Source: Brachionus plicatilis (lineage: Eukaryota > Rotifera > Eurotatoria > Ploima > Brachionidae). Taken from it: 64,000 nucleotides of DNA. Below, in pieces: positions 48,747 through 61,626 of this stretch. The position numbers and the translations under genes are program-made. The first letter of the stretch is position 1. Each line of letters begins with the position of its first letter. Below the pieces are notes generated by a model. The model saw only the letters and a list, made by a program, of their open reading frames with translations, had not been told where the DNA came from and did no database searches. Where the stretch lies: NCBI GenBank assembly GCA_010279815.1, contig QEOQ01000506.1, forward strand, positions 133,814 to 197,813, in the 5' to 3' direction.

Positions 48747-51285
48747 ATGGCAAATAGCAATGAAATTGAAGATGAAATGTCAAGGTATATTTTTTTAGTG
48801 ATCTAAAACACTTTTGTGATTTATTGTTTTACCAGATTTGAAGCTGAATTATGTAAAATGGAGTCTAGTTCTAAACCAAACAACTCGGCACCATCTAAAC
48901 ATAAAATCAGCATCCAAATGCCCACAAGTCTTCCATCTGGATCTGTTAATTATTATGAAGCAGCAGAAAATGCTGCATCTAGTTCTCAACAATACATTCA
49001 GGCCTATCAAACAGGATCTGTTCTCCAAAAGATTCCACCACCTCCATCAACTGGTCTTAAACAAGCTTCCAAACGAGATTTTTTAGGTGGAGCCAAGCTC
49101 GGAACATCGAGTGGTTCAGCTGAAGCAGATGGAAGAAATAAACGATTAAAAATAAGTAAAGAGAAAAAGGAAAAAAAAATTGTACGCTGTGCTGGTGGAC
49201 AAATTTGGGAGGATAATTCATTGGCTGATTGGGATCCAGGTACGCAATCGTTAAATTAACTATGAAATTTTTTTAAGTAAAAAATTTTAAAGATGATTTT
49301 CGTCTATTCTGTGGTGATCTTGGTAATGAAGTTACAGACGACGCTTTAGCTAGAGCATTTCAAAAATATACTTCTTTTCAAAGGGCTAAAGTTATTCGAG
49401 ACAAACGAACTGGAAAATCTAAAGGCTATGGATTTGTTTCATTTAAAAGTTCAGAAGATTTTATCAAAGCAATGAGAGAAATGAATGGTAAGAATAATTC
49501 AATTTGATTTTTATTAAATTTGGTACAAAAATACAGAACAAAAAAATTTAATTATTTAAAATTATTGTTCAAAGTTATTTGGTGAGATAATTACTCTTTT
49601 GATATCTACCTTGTTTTAAGGTGCCCCAAGTCATAAACACTAGTTAGCTAGGATTATCAAAAATTCACCCTTAAAACTTTTTAGGTTAATTATGACGCAG
49701 AATTCGATTTTATTAGTGAAAAAGTTGGGTTCTTATATCTTATACCCGAGTTTCAGGGGGGGGTTCAAAAAAACGTTTTGTTTCATAAAATGTGAAGCAT
49801 ATAGAAATCTACTTTTTTTTTTTTTTTTATGAAAATTTACCCTAAATTTACTCGGATTAGTCGTTTTTTATCATCCATTAGTTTATTTTCCCTTTTTTTT
49901 TGGCGATTTTTAGAAAAAAATGTTTTTTTTTTAAAATATGCCTTTAAATTTTATTTCGTATATAAGACTTTTTTCAAGTAGGGTGATTTTGGGCTTAAAT
50001 TAAAGCTAATTTATTAAGAAATAGGAATAGGTGGGCTTTTTGGATAATATTGTCTATTTAGTAAAATACAAGCATTTAAAGATACCTATGTAATAAATAT
50101 AAAGTTTTTAGATAGATTCATATAGGAAATTTATTGTTCTGAATATATTAATGTATTAAAATCTTTGCTTTTTTTATGAGAAATAACTTTACTACTCGAT
50201 TTTGCTCCAAATAGCTTTTCTAAGACATTTTGATAGCTTGCACCACTTTGATACATTTCCAAAGCTCTCCAGAATCTATTCCATAGCTTAATATTCAAAT
50301 CTATATTTTTATATTCATTTATGGCCTCTAAAATTAAGTCTAAGAATTTGTTGAAATCTTGATCATTTTTTTTTCTTACAAAACCTTTCAGAAAACACCA
50401 AACTCCTTCGATTGGGTTGAGCTCACAATGATACGATACCTAACAATGATACCTAACAAGATATCAACAAACCCCCATCTATTTCTATAGAGGAGACTTA
50501 GTTCTCTTAAATAAAAAAAAATTATCTATTTTGAAATAATTTTACGGGAGAAATAAAACGCCAAAAATGCTAAATCATCGAATTTTTTCAAAACTTTGCG
50601 TTTAAATTGTTAGGGATTTTTATTGAATGGGTGAAAAAAAATACACAAGATTAGAAAGTACATTTCCTCTACTATCTGAAGAAAAAAAATTAAGTTTCCA
50701 AGTCAGTTTAATTTTTCGAAAAAATCAGTTCAAACTTATGCACTAAATTTGTATTTTTATTTCATGCAATTCAGCAAAAATAAGATGACATATGAAAAAA
50801 ATGATTTCAGATTCGAGTTCTACGCACAAAATTACAATTGATTTCAAATTTTTGGAAAAGCTAAAAATTTTAAATCCAAAACTAGTGTTTATGACTTGGG
50901 GCACCTTACATGTCATAAAAATGTAAAAAATAAGCACCATTTTTAGATATGGATTAACTTTTATCAATATGGGAGAGGATATAAAAAGAAATGACAACAA
51001 AAGACTTAATAAATTACTTTCAAATCAAAATTTGCTCTAAACATTCCGACTGTATTTTCTATTTTTTAAAAACAGCCCGATATTTTATTTTCAATCCATA
51101 TATTTAATTTGTTGTGTTGTTGTACCTATATTCACAACATATTTTTTATTTTATAATTTGCTTTTATAAAAGGGAAATATGTGGGAAATCGTCCGATCAA
51201 GCTCAGAAAAAGTACATGGAAAGAAAGAAACATTGAGATTGTGAAGAAAAAAGAACGCGAAAAACAACGTATGGGATTAAAATAG
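48747..51285 (+). CDS. RBM42: RBM42-like RNA-binding protein
   Basis: Four exons join in frame: 48747-48784, 48836-49239, 49293-49487 and 51173-51285 (249 aa). A Ser/Pro-rich N-terminal half contains a basic stretch (RNKRLKISKEKKEKK). It is followed by VRCAGGQIWEDNSLADWDPD and one RRM: RNP2 is RLFCGDLG and RNP1 is KSKGYGFVSF, then AMREMNGKYVGNRPIKLRKS. The C-terminus is basic (VKKKEREKQRMGLK). The block from the WED motif to the end closely follows vertebrate RBM42, where it is the most conserved part; the protein is about half the vertebrate length (about 480 aa). Known relatives take part in mRNA and splicing-related complexes. The last intron (1685 nt) carries a mariner-like element. Confidence 0.93.
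49619..50906 (-). mobile_element. Tc1/mariner-like element in RBM42 intron
   Basis: Inverted ends aggtgccccaagtcataaac and gtttatgacttggggcacct are flanked by TA on both sides (49617-49618, 50907-50908). The minus-strand interior (about 50435-50120) encodes YHCELNPIEGVWCFLKGFVR followed by about 65 residues and a stop. CELNPIEGVW is the block around the third acidic residue of IS630/Tc1-mariner transposases. The N-terminal two thirds of the transposase are not found, so this is an internally deleted copy of about 1.29 kb. Confidence 0.82.
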
Positions 51286-54200
51286 TTTAAAAAAGCTAAA
51301 AATTAAAAAAAAAGATTGTTTGTTTTTAATTTTAAATGTAAAAAGACTGTCAAATAAAGTTAATCTTTATTTATTGTTTCATTTGGGCAAAGATGAATTT
51401 TTGATCAAAATTAATTTTTAAATTTGCAATGAAATTTAGTTGCTCATTTAAAATTTTTTACTTTGCTTCTTATTTGATAAAAAAAATTAAATTAAGTATA
51501 ATTAAAAATTGTTTATTTCCTTTTTCTTAAAAATCTATTTGAGCTGTTTATCGTTTGACTAATGCTACAGACTAAAAAATTCCTTTTAAAAATTTCAGTC
51601 GATAATTATTCATTGTAAAATTTTCTAGTAATCAATATTTTTTTCGATACTTTAATGATTTAGAATGGCAATAAAAATAAAACGTTCCATCGATTTAATA
51701 TTTTCCGATGAGTTTTTAGATGCCTCAATCAATCTAAAATTTTAAGTCAATTTTTTTAATTTGTAAAATTATATAACTGATTAAAATACCATGATAAGAA
51801 ATAAGTCAATATTTTAAAATTAAATAAAACAATATTAATTATTCTCAAAGAAGGAAAAAATTTCAATATAATAAATATTTATAGTTTTTTAAATACCACC
51901 ATTTACATTTAGTAAACAAAAAAAATCAAAAATCAATTTATGGATTAGAAGAAATAGACTGAATTTTTGCCATATCTAAATAACATCGATTAATCGTTGT
52001 TAATTTTTATGAAAGCTTTTTATAAAATCTCTAATCATAAAAAGACATAAAAATTCGTTTATAAACAAAGCGCATTTTAAAAATTGTATTGTTTTCAATT
52101 GAAACCGTATCAATGCAAAAGAAAAATCAATGTTTGATAATCTCCAATATTAGAAATGAAATTATTAGGAATCATAACATCGATTATTAGCTTTAAATAA
52201 ATGAATAACAAAAAAGGAGGATAAACAAATGCAAAAGTTTTAACAAATATTTTTATTTATCTAAAAACTAGACTATTAATCAATAACTGTTTAAATTTTT
52301 TTATTTTTTAGAAATGTTTACTTCGATTTTATTAGTTAAAAATATTTGAGACTGATTTTCTTTTCATTTTGATCAAATTCGTGTAATCAAAAATTAGATT
52401 TGAGCCGTGCTTAGACTCTTTTAGAAATAAAGAAAGATATTAAAATTGATATGATGCAAAATTGTTGTTGTATGAGTCTTAAATTTTGATTTAGATATTT
52501 TATCATAAAATTTGGCGTTAAAAATATTGCTTTTTGAAATCAATATTGACCCAAAAGAATTCAAATTAAGCTTTACTCACTTCAAATATTAGAAAAAATT
52601 TATAGAAATTTAAAAAAAAAATTTTACCAAAGATTTAATAAAAAATTGGCTCCCTTTTCCATTAAATTTTTTATCACTTGCAGAATTTAAAACTTCAGAT
52701 CGTCATTCTATGAATATGTAATAGTTCTATTTCAAAAAATCTACATATTTTATTTTCAGTAATAAATATTTATCAAAATGAATAATAAGAAAAATCTCAG
52801 ATTGGTGTAATTTGGTAATTTAATATTCAAGAAAGAGAAAGAATCTCTTAGATTTACATTAAAATCAGTGAAGCCTTTAGAGAAGAAATTTTTTATAATC
52901 GAAACACAATTTTATTAATTCCTTTCAATTTGCAAATATTAAAATTTTAGATTAGCCTTCATATTGAAAAAAATGATCCAAAAATAAAAAGAAGTAAAGT
53001 AAGCTGCTTTTCTAAAAAAATCATCAACATTTTTTGAATCCTAAGATTTTCGAAATATTGATTTATATGAAATTTATATGAAATTTATATTTAAACTAAT
53101 TAATAAAACAAAGGTGTTGCATTTTTAATAATTTGGTTTGTTTTTTTTTAATTTACTCAAAAGCTTATGAAATTTACTTAAATGAAAAAATTAATAAAAA
53201 AAATTTAAGGACTGTTTGTCTAAATTCTTCGTCATTACTTAATTTCGTTTATTTTTAATTTGCATTTTTAACCTAATGATAAAAATTTTATTTACCAACC
53301 ATTAAATAAGAATTCGAATTGAATCGATTTTTTTCATAATATTTTCATGTTAATTTGTGTTGGTCTAATTATTGGAAGAGTTTCTATAAAAGATCATTTA
53401 GTTTCACAAGATTTGTGCATGAATTCATTAAAAGTAATCGATAGTATTTGAAACAATATTTTCAAAAATCTATAAAACTATCATAATTTGGATATATTAA
53501 CAATTTGTATTTGTAATCTTAGCTTATTTTCCAAAATAACTAGACTTTAAAAATGGATAAGCAGATAGCTGAATGCTCTAATTTAGTTTTATTTTTATAT
53601 TAATATTCATTTTTAATTTTATTCAATCACTAGACTAAAAAGAATTTCAAATAGCCTAAGGCTATTTCTCAAATTATTGAAATAAACCAAAAAACTCATT
53701 AGACATCCATATCTTTATTTGTAAATTTGCACAAAAACATAACCATATTTTAGAAAAGGTTCAACGATTAGTTTAATTTAAGCTGATCTCGTCAAGAATG
53801 GCGCGAGGAAGTTTTTTAAATCACAAATTTTTAGCTCGGATATATTTAGACCTTAAACGCAAAGAATTAACAAATAATGGGTCAGAAAATGGCAACAACT
53901 AAATTTATTTTATGAAACTTTTTTTATTATTTAGAAAAAAATTTTAAAAATATAAAATATAATTTAATCAGATTAAAAAATGTTGGCAGTTTATCAACAA
54001 AGCCAAGCTGGCTAAGTTTACTCAGACTTTTTGGCAAAAGATAAGTCGTAGCCAATTGTGTTTAAGTAGGATTATTTTATGTTTATTGATTTTTAAATGT
54101 CAACGGAATTTTACCAATTTTATCAAATTGGTATGGTAGACGCTTTATTTTCTATTAAATGACCTTTTATCAAAAAAATGAAATTGAGTTAATCATCTTT

Positions 54201-56153
54201 TATAAAAATATAATAAGACATTACTGCAGTAATCCTTTATTAGTTGAGTATGCAATTGTTTTAAATATAAGCTTTTTCTAATACGATTCTTTTTTTTTAA
54301 TCCAAAAATATCAACATGCTTTTTACCTAGAAATCAAATGAGTCAGCAAAAAATTCTATTTAAAAATTGTTGTCAGTAAATCAATAAAATTTTTTGAATA
54401 AAAAATAAAGCATTTTTAGGAATTCGAGAAATAATTTTTTATTTCAAAATTTTTCCAAATTGTAAGAAAATAATGAACAATTTAAATTAATTTACTTTCA
54501 AGAAAAAACATTCAAATACTTTTAATTTAATTAAGTTTTTTATTGGAGAAATAAATTTTTTAATTAATAAATTCATAATTATTTTGTGCAAAATTACAAT
54601 ATTGTCGAGAAGCAAATTATTCATAAATGCTGCAATTATCGTCTCTGTTGTATATTGGTTACCAATATTTACAAAATATTCTCATTTTTAGTCAGAAAAA
54701 TTGGATTTTAAAAATTTCAACCACATGGTTTGTATCATTTTGTTCAAAAAAGATTTTTTTCTAATCAATAATCTTACGTAAATATTTCTGATAAAGGCAT
54801 AAGTTCAATGTCGAATACAGATAGCATATATTTTCATTTTTATCGTTTTTTTAATTACTGAAGCTTGTGTTTCATATTATTTCTCATTTTTTTTATCAGA
54901 TTTTTTAATTTAATTTATGTAAAAATTTAAAATTATTTAAATTTCAGTAACAGAATTGTGCACCAGTTTCTTTTGGAATCTTTCAAGAAGCTAGCTGTAT
55001 TTAAACTTTTTAAAAAATCAATTTGAGGATTTTTTTTTGTTTTTTAATTTTTTTACACCTATTAGTTGGACAAGAGCCTCACAAGTAAAAAAATTTATAT
55101 TTCCATATTATAAATTGTAAGATATTGATTGAATTAATTTGATTTGAAACTCTAATTTTCTTAAATTTTAACCTTAATGTTTAAATTGTCAAAAATATAT
55201 TTTTGCTAAGCTAGATTCAATTCAATTAAATTGGAATCTAATAAAAAGTTCTTGAGTGGAATTTTTCTAATGATTTTTAGTACCAAAATGAACAATATTC
55301 AAATTTTTTATGTTAAATTTTTATCTACTGCATTTTTAAAATTTTCTACTGAAATAATTTCTCATGCGAATCAGAGTGGTTTAAAACTGCATGAAATTAT
55401 TTTTTCATCAATTTCTAGAATGATAATTTATGTTATTTAATGCTCTTCTTAAGTAAGCTGTACAGAGCAATTAAAAAAAGAAAAGAAAGTATTTTAAATT
55501 TATTTTATTTTTTTTTTTATTCAAAAATTTTATTTCTTTTCTTTTGATTATAATTTTAATCAATTAAATTTTCTAAATAATCGTATCAATTGTTTTTTAA
55601 TTTACATTTGTCTTATCTAAATTATTTAAATAAATTTTAGATTTTAAAATATTGCTAAGCGATAAACAAATTATTTTTTTTCATAAAAAGTAAGTAAGAA
55701 TGATAATTATTCAATCAATTTTTATTTATTCATGGATTTCGTAAACTTTAACAGGTTAATGTGAGTAAAAATATAAAGAAAATCAAATTAAAATTAACAT
55801 TTGATTTCGTAGTAGAATCATCTTTTTTTATTTTTTATTTTATCAGCAAGGAATAGAATATAAATATAGGGTTCTATCTTTATCATACTTTATATAGAAA
55901 AAAATATTCCATGCATCTAAATAAAACTTAATCATAGCTCTTTGGTTGAATTAATTTTTATAGAGTCTGACGAGAGAAATCTAAAAAGTCTCATTTTGAT
56001 GAGCGCACAAAATTATCCACCAAATAGCATCAACTAGAAATACAGTCATTTTTAAAACTCATGCATTTTGTTGAAAATTTACAATCAAAAAAGCCAAGGT
56101 GTTTCAAATTTTCAAATTTTAGATTTGATTTTTACTCAACAAAAAAATGAAAA
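51286..56153. other. Long AT-rich intergenic region
   Basis: About 4.9 kb between RBM42 and the SLC12A gene. Short ORFs such as 55231-55440 have no family features. No RNA gene or element supported. Confidence 0.5.
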
Positions 56154-59100
56154 ATGGAAAATAAAATTAAAGCCAACGAAAAAATTGTTAACGATTTCGA
56201 TAAACCAGTTTTTTACCATTCCTTAAATGAATTGGATCATGATGGAGTTAAAGCTAAGCCAAAATTCAATGTAACCAAGTTAAACTCGTCCGATTTAGTG
56301 GAAAAAAATGAACCCAATCTTCCAGGTATGGTCACTGATAATCTAATTTATAAAAATTTTTTTTGTGCCTTTTTTAAATTAATTAAAAAAAATTAAGAAA
56401 TTTTTTTGTATATAAAAATTTTGTTTAAATCTTGGTTTTAGAATACTCAAAGTTACCGCTTCCTAGTAATGATGCAGTGCCGGATCGTGACAATTACCGT
56501 AATTTAATGTCTTTAACTGGCGAAGCCAAATCAAGACCAACTTTACTTGAGTTACAAAATTATCAACGTTTGAGCACCACAGACACAGACTCTGTCCAAA
56601 AAGGACTTGATATAGCCGATAGTACCGACTTTAAGACCAAAGAAAACTCAACAAACCAAAAATCTCTCGATGTCATCAAATTCGGATGGATCAAGGGTGT
56701 TTTAGTAAGATGCGTTCTAAACATATTTGGGGTAATGATATTTCTAAGAGTTTCATGGCTAGTTGGTCAAGCTGGAGTGGGACTAATGAGTGTTATTATT
56801 TTATTGGCCACACTGGTTACCGTGATAACAACTTTATCGACCAGTGCAATTTGTACCAATGGTGAAATCCGTGGTGGTGGAGCATATTATTTAATTTCAA
56901 GGTCTCTAGGTCCAGAATTTGGCGGAGCAATAGGCATTGTTTTTTCATTTGCCAATGCTGTGGGATGTGCCATGTATACAATTGGTTTTGCTGAAACTCT
57001 AGTTGCATTACTCCGCGATTACGATCTTAAAATAGATTCTGATCCGGTAAATGATGTGAGGCTTATAGGTTTGATTACAATCATAATATTATTCATACTG
57101 GCTTTGGTTGGAATGAGTTGGGAAGCAAAGGTGCAAATTTTTCTATTGGGAATTTTGCTAGTTGCATTTGTGGATTTTATTGTGGGGACAATTTTAAGTC
57201 CTACTGATGAGCAAAAATCAAAAGGATTTGTTGGTTACAGTGTCGGCCAGCTGAAAGAAAACTTTTTGCCTGATTACAGAGATGGTGAAGACTTTGCACA
57301 CTTATTTGGAGTTTTTTTTCCTGCTGTGACAGGAATTTTGGCTGGAGCAAACATCAGTGGTAATCTAAAAAATCCCCAAAAGGCTATCCCCAAAGGAACA
57401 TTATTGTCAATTGTGATAACATCTTTTGTTTATTTGTTGTTCTCATGGATGTGTGGTGCCTCGATTTCTCGAGAAACTACCGGAAATGTGCAGCATTTAG
57501 CAAACAATACATTTCTAAATTGTAACCAAGAAAATGTTACATGTAAAGATGGTCTATTGCACAATTACCAAATAATGCAAATGGTTTCACTTTGGGCTCC
57601 AATTATAACTGCCGGTATTTTCTCGGCCTCCTTATCTTCGGCTCTAGCTAGTTTGGTTAGTGCGCCAAAGGTTTTCCAAGCTGTTTGTGAAGATAAAATA
57701 TTTCCCAAAATAGAATACTTTGCGGTTGGTAGAGGAAAAGACAATGAGCCTTTCAGAGGCTACGTTCTTACTTTTGTGATCGCATGTGTATTTATTTTAA
57801 TCGGCGATTTAAACGCCATAGCTCCGATTATATCAAATTTTTTCCTCATGTCATATGCTCTCATCAATTTTTCGTGTTTTGACGCCTCTTTGGCCAAAGC
57901 CTCTGGTTGGAGACCCGCTTTCAAATACTATAACAAATGGGTCAGCTTATTCGGAGCATTGCTATGCATTACAGTTATGTTTTTGATAAAATGGTGGGCT
58001 GCGCTGATCTCTTTTATTATAATTGCTGGTCTACATCTTTATGTCAAACAGTCTAAACCAAGTAAGTTAATTTTTTAATTTATTTTAAGTCAAAATTTTC
58101 AAAAAATAGAAAAAAATTACTATTTGAAAATTTATAATTGCAATTTATTAATGAAGCTGCTGAGTATTAAATAATTATAATGTTCAGCTAAGTATCTAGA
58201 TTGTAATAAGATTGTTAATTGGTGTTTAGAATATAATAAGAAATTCGAAATAAATTCGAAAATTGATTTTTTTAAATAATTTTAATTTTATATTTTATTT
58301 CCAGATTTAATTATTCAATAAATTTATAAAGCGTTAAATTAATATTTTTTTAAATTGTTATAAAAAAAATCTTAATTTGATTATAGATAAGATTTTTTTT
58401 TCTAAATTTTGTTTATTTTTTAGAAATGCCAATTTAAATATAATTTTAGGCCGAAAGTTTCGTATCATCGAAGTATATTTTTTTGTTTATCTAGAAAAAA
58501 AATATACTACCAAAAATAAGATAATGGATTTAACTTAAATTTAATAGATAAAAAACATATTGAAAGTTTTCTAGCTTTCTTTGCAAAATTTTAAAATAAA
58601 ATCAAAAATAAAAACCAATTCTATTTTATAATTTAATCAGAAAAACATCAATCTTTTTCTTTATTCAATTAAATTAAAATCAATAGTCCGTTTTAATGTT
58701 CTTATAAACAATTATTTTCAAACCGTTTTCAAATATTTCAGAACATAAATGTTGGAAGTAATATAAAGAGATAAGTATCGATTTTCATAAATGGAATAAA
58801 TGTTTCACAGCACATCCATTAAATCTAACAAAAGAAAAACTAAATTAGAAAAACTCTTAACTAAATGCACTAAATATTTAAAAGATTGTATTTTTTAGTT
58901 TTAGTCTTTGAAACCAATAAAAAAATCAAATCTGAAGCATAAATCTAAAATTTTAAGCCTAGAAAAGAAAAAACTGACAAAAAATATTTTTGGGTAATTT
59001 TATTTAAAAATTTAATTAAAAATAATAATACCGTAATGTTCAGCAAATGAATATATAGAGAATTATTCAAAATTTAACTAAATTAATATTTAAAAAGAAA

Positions 59101-61626
59101 GTTAAAGCATCATATTCATAAAAATTTTCAAAAAATTAGCATTAAATTCTGCATTTATTCTTCAAATTTTCCAAATTATTTTTGGAAATAACTTAATAAA
59201 ATTCCAAGGTTTAGCAGGATATTAAAAGAGCTACTTCAGATAATAAGAATAATATTAATTTATAATTAAAATAAAATTAACCAAAAATCAATAGAAATAT
59301 TTAAAGAAATGCACATAAAGTAAAATACGTCAAAAAAGGTATTAAAGAATTTAATTTTAAGTTTAAATTAATTTTAAAGAATTTTGTTTTAAGATTTAAA
59401 ACAATTAATTTTAACAATGTACGTATTTTTTTAAAAATTTTTGGAAAATTTTTTAATTCCTAAATTGAAATTAATATCTCCTGATATGAAAAAAAAATAT
59501 CTAAATTCATTTTTCAACAATTTATTTTTGGATATCAAATCTGATACTTGTTGTTCTGTTTTTAGGCAAAAAAGTAACTTTCTATTTTACAAATATAGCT
59601 ATGGAATTCATAATTTTAACCGCAAAATTCTCCGAAAAAATATTTGACAAATAAAGTTTTTTAATAGTAATTTAATCACGGTTTTCTACTAATAAGGTCA
59701 TCAGTAAAATAAGATATCTTTCTTCAAAAATCTAAAATGCTATTGCCTTAATTGATCTAGAATTATCTTTTTTTATTTAACTATTTTTTAATAGTATTTT
59801 TACATTATAAACATTAAAAAATACATATAGATTTTTAATTGATCTTTTCATATTGTAAAATATTTTAATTAGAAGCGTATCAATACTGTATTTATATTTA
59901 AATTTTTTTTTTTTCTGCATCAGAAATTTCCACTCAAAAACTTCTTATAAGTTTTTTTTTCTAATTATTTTATTCTTTAAGACATCAACTGGGGCTCTTC
60001 TACTCAGGCTCACATATTTAGACGTTCTTTGGAATATTCACTAAAATTGATGTCAATCGAAGAACATGTAAAAAACTTTCGGCCAAATTTTCTAGTTTTA
60101 ACTGGTGCACCTACAACTCGACCGGCTTTGTGTGACATTGTGGCAGCCATAACCAAAAACCGTAGTTTGATGATATGCGCAAATATAATTACTGATAGTG
60201 TGGATAAATACAATATTGATTATGTATCCTGGATGCACAAACGAAAATACAAATCATTTTATTCAGAATTAAGAAGTCCATCTATGAGAACAGGCGCTTT
60301 TTCGATGATGCAAACAGTTGGCATAGGCAAGCTTAGACCAAACACCCTAATGATTGGTTTCAAAAATGACTGGCAAGTGGACAAAATAGAAAGCGTCATT
60401 GATTATTATGAACTAATAAATGACGCGTTTTTACTTAAATTCGGCATTTGTATTCTCAGACTAGATGGTGGCTTAGACTATTCTGATTTATTAGACAATT
60501 TTTCTACTGAAAAAGATTCTTCGAGCAGCGAGTCAGAATCGGAAGGGGAGAGTGCTCTATCGAACTCAGAAGACACCAATTTGAAGAAGCAAAATATTGA
60601 GTTTTTGATATCAAAGCAAAACAAATCAAATCTAAATCAAGTTTTTAACAAAAATCCATCTTATTCGTATTTGAGCAAATTTAACGAAAAAACCTTTGAG
60701 CTGGAAAAAACTGAGCCTTTTGTTGAAAGTCTTACTCCGAATAAAAATTCTTTTTTAAAAAGCACTGAAGTTATTAAATTAAAAAATACCAAAATAAATA
60801 AAGGCATACTTCAGGGCATTAACATATTTCATCACAAATACCAGAGAGGATTTGTTGATGTTTGGTGGACTTACGATGACGGAGGCCTGTCAGTTCTTAT
60901 TCCGTATCTTCTATTGCAAAAAAAACATTGGCAAAAATGTAAACTCAGAATCTTCATTCAAACAAAAAACAACAGCGATAATGTGTCTGAGGAACAAAGA
61001 AAGTAATAAAATTTTAAAATAAATAATTGATATTATTTAAGCTTTAATATAATTGAATTTCAGCTTGGCAACACTTTTATCGAAATTCAGAATTGATTTC
61101 AATGATCTGATTGTTTTTTCCACAACAAATAAGAAACCTCAACAATCCACGTGAGTTTTTTTTCTATTAATTTAGATTTTCAAATTTTTAAAACATTTTT
61201 TTTAAGAGTGTCAATTTATGAAAAAATGATTGAGAATTGGCGACTAAAACCAAATGAGACTTTGGAACAATATCCATGGAAGATATCTGAGGAAATTTAC
61301 AAGCAAAACTTGGATAAAGTACTTTCATTTAAATTTTAGTTTGGATTATAATAAAAAAAATTGAATTAGATAAATCAGCAGTTAATATTGAAAGACTTGT
61401 TGATCGAACATTCTCAAAACTCGAGTTTTATTTTTATGTAAGTTTAAAATATTAATTTTAAAAAAGTTTTAAACTTGCAGTTTTGTTTAGCACAATCAGT
61501 GTTCCCAACCGTTTACAAACATGTGCAGGGTTATATTTGTCCAAACTCGATTTAATTAGCTACGAAATGCCACCGATGATGATGATTCGAGGAAATCAAA
61601 ATTCAGTTTTAACTTATTATTCTTAA
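56154..61626 (+). CDS. SLC12A cation-chloride cotransporter (NKCC/NCC type)
   Basis: Seven exons join in frame: 56154-56325, 56442-58061, 59982-61002, 61073-61150, 61207-61318, 61370-61437 and 61491-61626 (1068 aa; human NCC is about 1020). The cytosolic N-terminus has KFNV (37-40), which fits the SPAK/OSR1 docking motif [R/K]FxV/I, and a Thr-rich segment (STTDTDS). The membrane part starts at FGWIKGVLVRCVLNIFGVMI and includes NGEIRGGGAYYLISRSLGPE, GILAGANISGNLKNPQKAIP and LSSALASLVSAPKVFQAVCE. The C-terminal domain runs from NWGSSTQAH and HVKNFRPNFLVLTGAP through LATLLSKFRIDF to the end MPPMMMIRGNQNSVLTYYS, the usual family terminus. It contains an extra acidic Ser/Glu insert (SSSSESESEGE). 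Role: electroneutral Na-(K)-Cl symport at the plasma membrane. NKCC versus NCC not decided. Confidence 0.94.
58062..59981. other. Long intron 2 of SLC12A gene
   Basis: 1.9 kb of AT-rich DNA between the membrane-domain exon and the C-terminal exons; phase 1 on both sides. No element recognised; the ORF at 59441-59647 is not supported. Confidence 0.7.
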
